Assembly (NCBI GenBank): GCA_938005475.1
Contig: CALLNY010000040.1
Location: 1-48,170, forward strand
Source: an uncultured Bacteroidia bacterium
GTDB lineage: Bacteria > Bacteroidota > Bacteroidia > J057 > CALLMJ01
Length of the DNA stretch: 48,170 nucleotides
Direction of reading: 5' to 3'
Positions 34,778 through 44,375 of the stretch are shown one piece after another; the first letter of the stretch is position 1; each line of letters opens with the position of its first letter. The notes under the pieces were generated by a model. The model saw only the letters and a program-made list of their open reading frames with translations, searched no databases and was not told the origin of the DNA. The position numbers and the translations under genes were made by a program.

Positions 34778-35100
34778 ATGGCAAGATGTTATATCAAAAG
34801 AGGGATTTGGGTAACCAAACAATGTGAGAACGCCGCTCTTACAAACTGCTCCGTTTGTAACAAACCCACTTGCACTGAACATTTATCAGTAGTCTTAACA
34901 AAAAATTTATTTGTGTGAATTGTTTAAAACCTTACATGTCAGTTGATTTAGTAGAAGATTTCAAAGAAGGTGACATAGAAAATTTTGTTTATTACATGGC
35001 TAGTCTAAAAGCACGTTTTGATTCCCTAAAAGAAAAATCTGGTTTTGACCCTATTATGATGATAACGATACCTCCGCAAACCTATACGATAGTGGAATGA
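34778..35100 (+). pseudogene. Treble-clef-like zinc-finger protein split by a -1 frameshift
   Basis: An ATG at 34778 opens 46 codons with two halves of a zinc site, CSVCNKPTCTEH, then hits TGA at 34916-34918. The adjacent frame, read continuously from the A-run near 34900 to the TGA at 35100, begins K-K-F-I-C-V-N-C-L-K-P-Y, supplying the missing CxxC. Joined at the run of six As (codons ACA-AAA-AAT, 34898-34906) the product is about 107 residues, with CxxC-x4-CxxH-x12-CxxC and then a helical C-terminus (VEDFKEGDIENFVYYM). A AAA AAT fits the X XXY YYZ slip pattern, so programmed -1 frameshifting or transcriptional slippage is possible; a real indel or assembly error is the plain alternative. 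The second frame also has a GTG at 34915 overlapping the TGA by four bases, so it could be made as a separate 61-residue protein. Confidence 0.65.
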
Positions 35101-35128
35101 ATTATATGAATTCGTTGTTAATAGCTTT

Positions 35129-36364
35129 ATGAAAGTGCATTTACCTAATTCAGAACAAAATGAATTAAGCTACGAAGAACTTATCAAGCGTTCAGAACCT
35201 AATAAAACTCAACTTTCTGAACTTCACACAAAGGAAATGGTCTTAAACATTGGACCCCAGCATCCCTCTACGCATGGTGTTTTACGATTAGAAGTTGTTA
35301 CAGATGGAGAGTTAGTTCTAAACGTTATACCGCATTTAGGATACTTACATCGTTGCTTTGAAAAACACGCAGAATCTTTGAACTACCAACAAATTATACC
35401 CTACGTGGATAGAATGGATTATCTGTCTGCTATGAACAATGAATTTGCTTATGCTATAGCCGTTGAAAAAATGCTAGGATTAACGGGACAGCTACCTAAA
35501 AGAATTGAGTACATTCGGGTCTTAGTTGCAGAGCTTAATAGGATAGCCTCTCACCTCGTTGCTATTGGTACTTACGCAATGGATATCGGGGCTATAACTC
35601 CTTTTTTATGGTGTTTCCGAGACCGTGAACACATCCTCAATTTATTAGAATGGGCTTGCGGTGCAAGAATGCTATACAATTACATTTGGATTGGGGGGCT
35701 TTTCTATGACCTACCTGTGAATTTTGAAGAACGTTGTTTAGAGTTCTGCCAATATTTCTATCCCAAAATTATTGAATTAGAACGACTTATCAGTGAAAAT
35801 CCTATTTTTATCTCCCGAACGGTAGGTATAGGTATCTTGCCTTTACCAACTGCTATTGATTTCGGTGTAACAGGTCCTATGTTACGTGCATCAGGCTTAA
35901 AATACGATATCCGTAAAGTAGATGGTTATTCTGTTTATCCTGAATTAGATTTTGAAGTCCCCTACGCCCATAAAGATGAGATTGGTAAAATTGGAGATTG
36001 CTGGATGCGTTATAAAATACGGGTGTTAGAAATGTACGAATCTTTAAAAATAGTAGAACAATGTGCTCAAAAGTTATTGAAAGACTATCCCCGAACTCCT
36101 GATTTTGACCCACGAAAATTTTGCCCCAAAAAAATACGCCCAAAAGCACAAGCCCTCTACGCTCGTGCAGAAAATCCAAGAGGAGAACTGGGTTTCTTTA
36201 TAGTTGCAGATGGAAAAAACGATATACCATATCGTTGTAAAGTCAGAGCGCCCAGCTTTTGTAATTTGTCTGTACTTCCTGAATTATGTAAAGGTATTTT
36301 ATTAGCTGATTTGGTAGCTATTTTAGGTTCAATTGATATTGTTTTAGGAGAAGTGGACAGATAA
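35129..36364 (+). CDS. nuoD: NADH-quinone oxidoreductase subunit D
   Basis: NuoD is the 49-kDa subunit of respiratory complex I, part of the peripheral arm next to the quinone site. The 411-residue protein has the family signatures: [73 protein letters not shown], and the C-terminal [17 protein letters not shown] ... [11 protein letters not shown]. An N-terminal extension of about 35 residues precedes the conserved part. Unlike the classic nuoA-N order, no nuoC or nuoE is adjacent; the preceding genes are the tiny unknown ones and nuoJ lies tail to tail on the other strand. Confidence 0.96.
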   Translation: MKVHLPNSEQNELSYEELIKRSEPNKTQLSELHTKEMVLNIGPQHPSTHGVLRLEVVTDGELVLNVIPHLGYLHRCFEKHAESLNYQQIIPYVDRMDYLSAMNNEFAYAIAVEKMLGLTGQLPKRIEYIRVLVAELNRIASHLVAIGTYAMDIGAITPFLWCFRDREHILNLLEWACGARMLYNYIWIGGLFYDLPVNFEERCLEFCQYFYPKIIELERLISENPIFISRTVGIGILPLPTAIDFGVTGPMLRASGLKYDIRKVDGYSVYPELDFEVPYAHKDEIGKIGDCWMRYKIRVLEMYESLKIVEQCAQKLLKDYPRTPDFDPRKFCPKKIRPKAQALYARAENPRGELGFFIVADGKNDIPYRCKVRAPSFCNLSVLPELCKGILLADLVAILGSIDIVLGEVDR

Positions 36365-36366
36365 AA

Positions 36367-36864
36367 CTAATTATACTTTTTGGCAATCATCAAAGCACCT
36401 ATTAAAGCTACTAATAGTATGACAGAAATCATCTCAAAGGGGTATACGTACTGGGTCATCAATTGAAGACCGATTTTTTCTACTTTACCATACTCAAAAG
36501 TTTCTTTTGCAGAGCCTATCGCAGAAAAATCTTTCATAGCCACTAACATTTCCGCTAAAAAAGCTAATCCTAATAAAAAGGCAAGCCCTTTTTTAGCATC
36601 GAAAGCAGGCTCTAAGGACTTCTCGGAACCTAAATTGAGAAGCATCACCACAAACAAAAATAATACCATAATAGCCCCCGCATAAACAATAATTTGTATA
36701 ACCGCTATAAATTCCGCATTCAAAGTGAGATATAAACCTCCAATACAGAAAAAGTTTACCACCAACAAAAGTACTGAATACATAGGATTCCTGTTAGTGA
36801 TAACAGCTAATGCAGTCGCAATAGATAAAACAGCTAATACCCAAAATAGTACAGTCTCAACCAC
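36367..36864 (-). CDS. nuoJ: NADH-quinone oxidoreductase subunit J
   Basis: NuoJ is a membrane subunit of complex I with five transmembrane helices. This 165-residue protein shows them with the diagnostic loop LTLNAEFIAVIQIIVYAGA-IMVLFLFVVMLLN; the conserved 'YAGAIMVLFLFVVM' is the pi-bulge helix TMH3. It starts at a GTG. It is alone: no nuoI, nuoK or other nuo gene flanks it. Its stop codon is two bases from that of nuoD, which is on the opposite strand. A TTTG-N20-TTACTTTG promoter-like pair lies about 24 bases upstream. Confidence 0.93.
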   Translation of the reverse strand: MVETVLFWVLAVLSIATALAVITNRNPMYSVLLLVVNFFCIGGLYLTLNAEFIAVIQIIVYAGAIMVLFLFVVMLLNLGSEKSLEPAFDAKKGLAFLLGLAFLAEMLVAMKDFSAIGSAKETFEYGKVEKIGLQLMTQYVYPFEMISVILLVALIGALMIAKKYN

Positions 36865-36948
36865 GATATTGATTTTGTTGCAAAGTAATAATATTCTTTT
36901 GGATTAAACAAATTTTTTTATGACCAATTTTTCTAAAAAATTTAGGTT

Positions 36949-36956
36949 TATCTTTG
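36949..36956 (+). promoter_or_regulatory. -7 box TATCTTTG for the OmpA-like gene
   Basis: A perfect TAnnTTTG lies 22 bases before the ATG at 36979. No TTTG is found at the expected -33 spacing. Confidence 0.45.
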
Positions 36957-36978
36957 TGTTTTAAACTAATACTCTGTA

Positions 36979-37902
36979 ATGGTTAAAGTCATTTTATGGA
37001 TATTGTTATCAATGAGCGTAATTATCAGTTGTGTGAGCAAAAAAAAATTTAAAAGTTTGGACTACCAATACCAACAATTAGCTCAAAACCTACAAAATTG
37101 TAATGATAGCCTTGCGGCAAAAAATCAAACCATTGAATGGCTTCATCAAGAAATCGTTGCCCTAAAAGATTCTTTGACAACCACCCAAAAAGAGAATGAA
37201 CAAAAAGCCTATCGCATAGATAGTTTATTTTCAGAAATAGACCTGAAAACCCAAATGATTGAAACCTGCCAAGAAAATTTAGATAACCTTAAAAACAAAA
37301 GTTCCCGAGAAATCAAAAATTTAATTACTACTTTAGAACAGTTGCAAGAAGACCTCAAAATTCGTGAACAAAAATTAAAAGAATTTGAAAAAATGATTGC
37401 AGAACGGGACAATGAACTACAAACTCTAATTACAAAACTCCGTACTGCCTTAAAGCCTTACGAAGAAGCAGGGTTAGAAGTTCAGTTGAAAAATGGAGAG
37501 ATTATAGTTTCTTTGTCTAATCAGTTGTTATTTGCGTTAGGTAGTATTGAAATAGATAAAAAAGGAAAAGAAGCGCTTGCAGAGTTTGCTAAGGTTATCA
37601 ATCATTACAGTGAAGTAAATTTTTTAATTTATGTGGAAGGGCATACTGATGACATCCCCGTCACAAATTTAGGTGATATTAAAGATAATTGGGATTTAAG
37701 TGTTATGCGTTCTACTTCCGTAATTCGTTATCTCACCAAAGAATGCAAAGTAAATCCTAAAATTTTAGTAGCAAGTGGAAGAGGTCAATACGAACCGATA
37801 CGTGAAGGAAAAACCAATGAAGCACGCGCAAAAAATAGAAGAACCGAAATCCTCATTGTCCCTAAATTAGATTCTTTAATGAAGATTATAGAAAAAAATT
37901 AA
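36979..37902 (+). CDS. OmpA-family lipoprotein with coiled coil
   Basis: The N-terminus (VILWILLSMSVIISCVSKKK) is a lipoprotein signal with the lipid-bearing Cys in IISC. Residues about 35-150 are a long coiled coil rich in Gln, Glu and Lys. The C-terminal 130 residues are an OmpA/MotB peptidoglycan-binding domain: LFALGSIEIDKKGKEALAEF, LIYVEGHTDDIPV, DLSVMRSTSVIRYLTKE and RAKNRRTEILI. It should tie the membrane to the peptidoglycan layer. Its gene sits 3 bases before the start of the fused murF-alr gene, so the two are probably co-transcribed, linking wall anchoring with wall synthesis. Confidence 0.9.
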   Translation: MVKVILWILLSMSVIISCVSKKKFKSLDYQYQQLAQNLQNCNDSLAAKNQTIEWLHQEIVALKDSLTTTQKENEQKAYRIDSLFSEIDLKTQMIETCQENLDNLKNKSSREIKNLITTLEQLQEDLKIREQKLKEFEKMIAERDNELQTLITKLRTALKPYEEAGLEVQLKNGEIIVSLSNQLLFALGSIEIDKKGKEALAEFAKVINHYSEVNFLIYVEGHTDDIPVTNLGDIKDNWDLSVMRSTSVIRYLTKECKVNPKILVASGRGQYEPIREGKTNEARAKNRRTEILIVPKLDSLMKIIEKN

Positions 37903-37905
37903 ACC

Positions 37906-40290
37906 GTGAACTATTGTTTTTCGAAACTTGCCCATATCCTCAATGCTTCCTTTAAAATCCTCGTTGATAGCCCTATCCAAAAAATTTACATAGACACCCG
38001 TGAGATTTTTTATGCCCGTCAGGCTCTTTTTATCGCTTTAAAAGGTACTCGTGATGGTAACCACTTCGTCCTAGATGCCTATAACAAAGGTATACGATAT
38101 TTCCTTCTTTCTTCCTTACCCAATGATTTACCCGATGATGCCAATTACCTTCTCGTAGAAAATACCTTAATCGCATTACAAAAAATTGCTACTTTTCATA
38201 GAAATCAACACCACTTGAAGGTGATTGCTATTACAGGAAGTAACGGTAAAACTATCGTCAAAGAATGGCTAAACATTTTTTTGAGTACACAATATAAGAT
38301 CGTTAAAAGTCCGAAGAGTTTTAACTCACAAATTGGTGTTCCTCTTTCCATATTAGAAATCCATAAAGAGCATGAAGTAGGAATTTTTGAAGCAGGCATA
38401 TCACAACCTGGCGAGATGCTTACCCTAGAAGCCATTATTCAACCTCACGAAGGCATTTTAACCCACATGGGAGATGCTCACCAAGAACACTTCAATTCCT
38501 TTACACACAAATTGCTTGAAAAACTAAAACTTTTTCAACGATGTAAAAAAATTTACGCTACCATAAACGATGAAAATACCTATCATATCCTTCATAAAAA
38601 CTATCCCACCGCAACTACCATCAGCAAATCATTCCCAACTACTTACCATTATCAATACACTTATCCCCTTTTAACCCTCATACATCATGAACAACGTTAT
38701 ACTTTTCAAGTCCCTTTTCATGATAATGCACATTTAGAAAATCTTGCTTTATGCTTGATGATTTGTATTGAAAAGAATATTCCCACCGATTTACTCCAAA
38801 AACTAATTCCTACTCTTCCTACCCTTCCTATGCGTTTAGAACTAATTACCGACAATCAAGAATTCAATTTTATTATTGATACGTGGTCTTCTGATTTTGA
38901 CTCTTTGCAACAAGCTCTCTACTTACTTCAACAAACAACCTCTTTTGAAAAAAAAAAATTAGTACTAACCGATTTTGAAAACTTAAAATTAGACTCTGAA
39001 CTCTTTCAATTTGTTTTAAATCATTTTTTGCCGAAGGATTTATATTTGATTGGGCATAAATTTCAAGGTTTAAAGACCCAACATAAAGTTTATAAAAGTA
39101 TTGAAGATTTTATGGAGCGAGTTTCATGGGAGGATTTTGTCAATACAGTGATTTTATTGAAGGGTGCTCGGAAATACGAACTGGAAAAGGTATACCATTT
39201 TTTAAATTTGAAGGCTAGTACTACCTACTTGAAAATCAATTTACAACAATTAAAGAAGAACTTGGGTATATATAAAAGTTTATTAAAGCCTTCAACGAAG
39301 ATAATGGTCATGTTAAAGGCGGATTCGTATGGAAGTGGTTCTTGGGAAATTGCAAAAGCTATTGAGTCGCAAGTGGATTATATTGGAGTTGCATTTACTG
39401 TGGAAGGGATTGCCTTACGAAAAAAAGGAGTAACTATTCCCATCATGGTAATGAATCCCGATGCAAATAGCCCACACTTACTCAAACAGTACCATTTAGA
39501 ACCTGTCATTGGAACGATTGAATGGCTCAAAAATTGGGAACATGCTCCTTTAAGAAATCATAATATCCATATAGAAATTGAAACAGGGATGAACCGCCTC
39601 GGTTTCTTACTCCCTGAACTAAAAGCGTTAATGTTTTATATCCAAAAATGGAACTTGCAACCTGTATCGTTGTTTACTCATTTTGCTTCCGCAGACCAAG
39701 CTTCTGATGATAATTTTACTCGTAATCAATATGATATTTTTCAAAAAGCGATTCAATTTTTTCATGAAAATGGATATTTCCCTATTTGCCACTGTTTAAA
39801 CACTGCGGGCATAGAGCGGTTCCCTGAATTTCAAATGGATATGGTTAGATTGGGAATTGGGCTTTATGGTATCTCCGAAAATCTAATACAAGTCCAAGAA
39901 ATTGGGAAGATGTATAGTAAGATTATCAGAATTCATGAAATTTTACAAGGGCAATCTATTGGGTATAACCGTAGTTTTATTGCAAATAAAAATTTACGCA
40001 TAGCAACGGTTCCAATAGGTTATGCCGACGGGCTGAAAAGAAGTTTGAGTAATGGAAATTGGTATTTTAAAGTGCAAGATGTTTTGTGTCCTATAGTAGG
40101 AAAGATTTGTATGGATATGACAATGATTGATATAACACAAGTACCAAATGTTAAAGTTGGGGATGAAGTACTCATTTTTGGAGAGCCGCCGCTTTCTATC
40201 CATGCAATGTCCCAAAAATTAAATACTATTCCTTATGAATGTTTAGTAGGTATACCATCACGTGTCAAACGAATTTTCGTAGAAGAGTAA
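37906..40290 (+). CDS. murF-alr: Fused MurF ligase / alanine racemase
   Basis: This 794-residue bifunctional enzyme carries two steps of peptidoglycan precursor synthesis. The MurF half (1 to about 435) adds D-Ala-D-Ala to UDP-MurNAc-tripeptide; its ATP loop is ITGSNGKTIVKEW with Lys115, followed by SPKSFNSQIGVPLSIL and EAGISQPGEM. The Alr half (about 440-794) makes D-Ala from L-Ala using PLP on Lys471 (MLKADSYGSGSW), with EIETGMNRLGF, the SIGYNRSF block and VGKICMDMTMID. This fusion is known in Bacteroidota. It starts with GTG 3 bases after the OmpA-like gene. A short gap separates it from leuS. Confidence 0.95.
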   Translation: MNYCFSKLAHILNASFKILVDSPIQKIYIDTREIFYARQALFIALKGTRDGNHFVLDAYNKGIRYFLLSSLPNDLPDDANYLLVENTLIALQKIATFHRNQHHLKVIAITGSNGKTIVKEWLNIFLSTQYKIVKSPKSFNSQIGVPLSILEIHKEHEVGIFEAGISQPGEMLTLEAIIQPHEGILTHMGDAHQEHFNSFTHKLLEKLKLFQRCKKIYATINDENTYHILHKNYPTATTISKSFPTTYHYQYTYPLLTLIHHEQRYTFQVPFHDNAHLENLALCLMICIEKNIPTDLLQKLIPTLPTLPMRLELITDNQEFNFIIDTWSSDFDSLQQALYLLQQTTSFEKKKLVLTDFENLKLDSELFQFVLNHFLPKDLYLIGHKFQGLKTQHKVYKSIEDFMERVSWEDFVNTVILLKGARKYELEKVYHFLNLKASTTYLKINLQQLKKNLGIYKSLLKPSTKIMVMLKADSYGSGSWEIAKAIESQVDYIGVAFTVEGIALRKKGVTIPIMVMNPDANSPHLLKQYHLEPVIGTIEWLKNWEHAPLRNHNIHIEIETGMNRLGFLLPELKALMFYIQKWNLQPVSLFTHFASADQASDDNFTRNQYDIFQKAIQFFHENGYFPICHCLNTAGIERFPEFQMDMVRLGIGLYGISENLIQVQEIGKMYSKIIRIHEILQGQSIGYNRSFIANKNLRIATVPIGYADGLKRSLSNGNWYFKVQDVLCPIVGKICMDMTMIDITQVPNVKVGDEVLIFGEPPLSIHAMSQKLNTIPYECLVGIPSRVKRIFVEE

Positions 40291-40337
40291 AAGTAAAAAT
40301 TATAACAAACGAATAGAAATGCAACGTTAGATTTTTG

Positions 40338-40345
40338 TAATTTTG
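40338..40345 (+). promoter_or_regulatory. -7 box TAATTTTG directly upstream of leuS
   Basis: A perfect TAnnTTTG ends 8 bases before TTG 40354 and 14 bases before GTG 40360. Transcription should start near 40350, so leuS has a very short leader. No convincing -33 TTTG was found. Confidence 0.45.
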
Positions 40346-40353
40346 CAGAAATT

Positions 40354-43128
40354 TTGGGTGTGGGAAAATACGATTTTTACTTTATAGAAAGTAAATGGCA
40401 AAAAAAATGGGAAGAACAGGAAACTTACAAGACTTTTGAAGAACCTGGTAAACCTAAATGCTACGTTTTGGATATGTTTCCTTATCCTTCTGGTGCAGGA
40501 CTACATGTGGGGCATCCCTTAGGTTATATCGCTACGGATATTTATGCTCGTTACAAAAAACTTAAAGGCTTTAATGTCTTACATCCTATGGGCTTTGATG
40601 CGTTTGGACTTCCCGCAGAAACTTACGCCATAGAAACCGGTATTCCCCCTAAAATCTCTACTCAAAAAAATATTCAACGTTATAAACAACAATTAAAACG
40701 TCTAGGTATAGGGTATGACTGGTCTAGGGAGATTGTTACCTGCGACCCTAATTACTACCGCTGGACGCAATGGATTTTTTTAAAATTATTCAATAGTTGG
40801 TTTGATAATACCTTACAGAAGGCTCGTCCTATTACAGAACTCCTCTCACACTTTGAAAAAAATGGAAATATTAACCTGAACGCCGCTTGTGATGCAGATA
40901 CTCCCCAATTTTCTGATGTAGAGTGGAATAGTTTTCCTGAGACGGAGAAACAAAAAATGCTACTCAAATATCGTTTAGCGTATCTAAATGAAATGTACGT
41001 GAATTGGTGTCCTGCATTAGGATGCGTATTAGCAAATGATGAAGTTATAAATGGAGTAAGTGAGAGGGGAGGGCATCCTGTGGAAAGAAAACTTATGAAG
41101 CAATGGGCTTTACGTATTTCCGCTTACGCAGAACGCTTACTAAAAGGTTTGGAAACCCTAGATTGGTCAGAATCTATAAAAGAACAACAAAGAAATTGGA
41201 TTGGAAAGTCTATCGGGGCTGAGTTAGATTTTAACATTCAAGGTACTACTCAAAAATTAACCGTTTTTACTACTCGTCTTGATACGCTTTTTGGTGTTAC
41301 TTTTATGGCGGTAGCCCCTGAAAATCAAGAAATAATACAATTAGTACCACCTGCTTTACAGCCGCAAGTTCAAGATTTTTTACAGAAGGTAGCCCAGAAA
41401 AGTGAGAAAGAGCGATTAGCAGAAATCAAAACGATGAACGGTATATTCAGTGGTTTATATGCCCTACATCCTTTCACTCAACAAAGTATTCCCATCTGGA
41501 TAGCGGATTATGTATTAGGAGGGTATGGTACTGGGTCAGTCATGGGAGTACCTGCTTCTGATGGACGAGATTTTCGGTTTGCTAAACAATATCAATTACC
41601 TATTATTCCCATTTTTGAGGGGACACAAGATTTAGAGAATCCTACGCTTCAACCTAATGGTATTTTATGTAATTCAGATTTTTTAAATGGAAAGACAGAC
41701 ACTGAAGCCCGAAAAATTTTGTATCAAATGATTACAACAAAAGGAATAGGAAAAAAGAAAATCAACTACCGTATGCGAGACGCTGTTTTTGCGCGTCAGA
41801 GGTATTGGGGCGAGCCTATTCCTATCTATTATAAAGAAGGTTTACCTTACGCTTTGGACGTGTCAGAGTTACCACTTTTATTACCTGAGATTGATAAATA
41901 TTTACCTACGGAGAATGGAGAACCACCATTAGCGAGAGCCCAGAATTGGTGTACAAAAGAAGGTTACCCCTTAGAGACAAATACAATGCCAGGTTGGGCA
42001 GGTTCAAGTTGGTATTTTTTACGTTACATGTCTCCTAATGATAATGAACATTTTGTAAACCCCGAAGCAGAGAAATATTGGAACACGGTGGATTTGTATG
42101 TTGGGGGAACAGAGCATGCAGTAGGGCATTTGTTGTATGCACGTTTTTGGAACATGGTTCTCTTTGATTTAGGCTATATTACCACTCCCGAGCCTTTCCA
42201 AAAATTAGTTAATCAAGGAATGATACAAGGGCGTTCCGCTATTGTGTATCGTATTCCAGGAACTAATACTTTTATCAGTAAAAATTTAATTCATAATCAA
42301 GAAGTTACTCCTATACGCGTAGATGTGAATTTGGTAGAGAATGATGTTTTAGATATAACAAAATTTCGCCAATGGAGAGCTGAATACCAAGATGCAGAAT
42401 TTATATTAGAGGAAGGAAAATACATTTGTGGTTTTGAGATAGAGAAGATGTCCAAGCGTTGGCATAATGTGGTGAATCCTGATGATATGTGCGAAAAATA
42501 TGGGGCAGATACTTTCCGCATGTATGAAATGTTTTTAGGTCCTATTGAGCAACATAAGCCATGGAATACTGCGGGGATAACTGGGGTATTCGGTTTCTTG
42601 AAGAGATTGTATAATTTATTTTATAACGATAAAGAGGAATGGATAGTCAATGAGGATGAACCTAAACCAGCAGAACTTAAAATTTTACATCAGACTATCA
42701 AAAAAGTAGAAGAAGATTGTGAGAGATTGTCTTTTAATACAGCGGTTGCTCAGTTTATGATATGTGTAAACGAATTAACCAAACTAAAATGTCATAAAAA
42801 AGCGATTTTATCGGATTTATTGATTATTTTAAGCCCTTTTGCTCCGCATGTTACAGAAGAATTATGGGAAAAATTAGGGTATTCTTACAGCATCACCAAA
42901 GCAAAGTTTCCTATATTTAATCCTGATTATTTGGTGGAGGAGAGTTTTGAATATCCTATTTCCATCAATGGGAAGGTGAGGTCAAAATTAAGTATTCCAT
43001 TGAATTTAGATGTTAAAGCGACGGAGGAGATAGTATTAAAGAATGAAAAAGTAATTAACTTAATATCGGGTAATCCTGTAAAAAAAGTGATTGTGGTACA
43101 CGGTAAGATTATCAATATAGTAATATAA
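40354..43128 (+). CDS. leuS: Leucyl-tRNA synthetase
   Basis: LeuRS charges tRNA-Leu with leucine. It is a class I synthetase of about 924 residues with the HIGH-like motif in PYPSGAGLHVGHPLGY (about residue 45), the editing (CP1) domain at about 220-420 including TTRLDTLFGVTFMA and GTGSVMGVPASDGRDF, and the KMSKR motif (KMSKRWHNVVNPDDM, about residue 700). The C-terminal anticodon and tail domains follow. No ATG is available: the start is TTG 40354 or, two codons later, GTG 40360. It is followed two bases after its stop by the RsmB-like gene. Confidence 0.96.
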   Translation: MGVGKYDFYFIESKWQKKWEEQETYKTFEEPGKPKCYVLDMFPYPSGAGLHVGHPLGYIATDIYARYKKLKGFNVLHPMGFDAFGLPAETYAIETGIPPKISTQKNIQRYKQQLKRLGIGYDWSREIVTCDPNYYRWTQWIFLKLFNSWFDNTLQKARPITELLSHFEKNGNINLNAACDADTPQFSDVEWNSFPETEKQKMLLKYRLAYLNEMYVNWCPALGCVLANDEVINGVSERGGHPVERKLMKQWALRISAYAERLLKGLETLDWSESIKEQQRNWIGKSIGAELDFNIQGTTQKLTVFTTRLDTLFGVTFMAVAPENQEIIQLVPPALQPQVQDFLQKVAQKSEKERLAEIKTMNGIFSGLYALHPFTQQSIPIWIADYVLGGYGTGSVMGVPASDGRDFRFAKQYQLPIIPIFEGTQDLENPTLQPNGILCNSDFLNGKTDTEARKILYQMITTKGIGKKKINYRMRDAVFARQRYWGEPIPIYYKEGLPYALDVSELPLLLPEIDKYLPTENGEPPLARAQNWCTKEGYPLETNTMPGWAGSSWYFLRYMSPNDNEHFVNPEAEKYWNTVDLYVGGTEHAVGHLLYARFWNMVLFDLGYITTPEPFQKLVNQGMIQGRSAIVYRIPGTNTFISKNLIHNQEVTPIRVDVNLVENDVLDITKFRQWRAEYQDAEFILEEGKYICGFEIEKMSKRWHNVVNPDDMCEKYGADTFRMYEMFLGPIEQHKPWNTAGITGVFGFLKRLYNLFYNDKEEWIVNEDEPKPAELKILHQTIKKVEEDCERLSFNTAVAQFMICVNELTKLKCHKKAILSDLLIILSPFAPHVTEELWEKLGYSYSITKAKFPIFNPDYLVEESFEYPISINGKVRSKLSIPLNLDVKATEEIVLKNEKVINLISGNPVKKVIVVHGKIINIVI

Positions 43129-43129
43129 T

Positions 43130-44329
43130 TTGGGAGCTAAAACTATTAAATTATTTCCTAATTTAGCGAAAAGTATAATAGAGATTTTGATTTCAGTTTT
43201 TTCGGAAGGTAAGAAAGCGGATAAACTTATAGAGTATCAGTTCAAGAGGAATAGGCAGTGGGGTTCAAGGGATCGTGCAACGGTTGCAGAAATAAGTTAT
43301 GATATGATAAGGTATTGGCGTTGGCTATGGTACTTGAATAAGAAAGAAGTGCAATTATCGTTTAAAAATTTGTATCAATTGATAGGTACTTATTTAGACT
43401 GGAAAGGAGAGTTTATTCCGGATTGGTTAAATTATGAACCGGTTAAGCCTATTTTAAGAGAAAAAGTACCTTTAGTTATTGCAGAGTCTTATCCAGATGA
43501 TTTATTTGATCGCATGTATGAAGAAATTCAGGATCAATGGATACAAGAAGCTCATGCGTTGAATATACCTGCAAAAGTAGTTTTGAGAGTAAATACACTG
43601 AAAACTACAAGAGAGGAGTTACAACGTTATTTAAAGGATGAAAATATAGACAGTATAGCGTTAGAGGAGTACCCCGAGGCGTTAGTACTTCAGTCTAAAC
43701 TTAATATTTTTCAGAATGAATATTTTTTAAAGGGTTTTTTTGAGATACAAGATGCTAATTCTCAGAAGATTGGTGAGTTTTGTGAAGTGGAGCCGGGTAT
43801 GCGAGTTATAGATGGTTGTGCAGGGGCAGGGGGAAAAACGCTTCATTTAGCTGCGCTCATGAAAAATAAAGGAACCATCATCGCCCTGGATGTAGAAGAA
43901 TATAAATTGAAAGAGTTACGTAAGCGCAAGAAACGGGCTGGTGCTGATAACATAGAAGTAAGGATTATTCAAAAAAATACTATCAAAAATTTACGTAATT
44001 CTGCGGATAGAGTATTATTAGATGTACCTTGCAGTGGTATTGGTGTACTTAAACGAAATCCTGATGCTAAATGGAAAATCAATACCTTGTGGATAAAAGA
44101 AAACCAACAAAAACAAAGTTTTATACTTAACCACTATGCCAATATGACCAAAGTTCATGGGAAATTGATTTATTCAACTTGTAGTATTCTTCCCTCCGAA
44201 AATGAAAGGCAAATAGAAAATTTTTTAGAAAACAATCGTCATTTTGAATTAGAAGAACAAAAAACTTTGTATCCATCTAAAACTGGTTTTGATGGTTTTT
44301 TTATGGCAAAACTTACTCGAAGATATTAG
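43130..44329 (+). CDS. RsmB/NOP family RNA cytosine-C5 methyltransferase
   Basis: This 399-residue class I SAM-dependent methyltransferase resembles RsmB/Nop2, which methylates cytosine in 16S rRNA or tRNA. The N-terminal helical domain (KADKLIEYQFKRNRQWGSRD) is NusB-like in shape. The catalytic domain has the SAM loop (VIDGCAGAGGKTLHLAALM), the motif IV catalytic region with LDVPCSGIGVLKRNPDAKW and the second conserved Cys in IYSTCSILPSEN. Both Cys of the m5C mechanism are present. It starts with TTG, because no ATG fits the family N-terminus, two bases after leuS; the two genes are probably one transcript. The target base is not deducible. Confidence 0.9.
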   Translation: MGAKTIKLFPNLAKSIIEILISVFSEGKKADKLIEYQFKRNRQWGSRDRATVAEISYDMIRYWRWLWYLNKKEVQLSFKNLYQLIGTYLDWKGEFIPDWLNYEPVKPILREKVPLVIAESYPDDLFDRMYEEIQDQWIQEAHALNIPAKVVLRVNTLKTTREELQRYLKDENIDSIALEEYPEALVLQSKLNIFQNEYFLKGFFEIQDANSQKIGEFCEVEPGMRVIDGCAGAGGKTLHLAALMKNKGTIIALDVEEYKLKELRKRKKRAGADNIEVRIIQKNTIKNLRNSADRVLLDVPCSGIGVLKRNPDAKWKINTLWIKENQQKQSFILNHYANMTKVHGKLIYSTCSILPSENERQIENFLENNRHFELEEQKTLYPSKTGFDGFFMAKLTRRY

Positions 44330-44375
44330 ATTTTAGTAATCAATTTTCAAAAACATGAGATTATCGTTCTTCATT

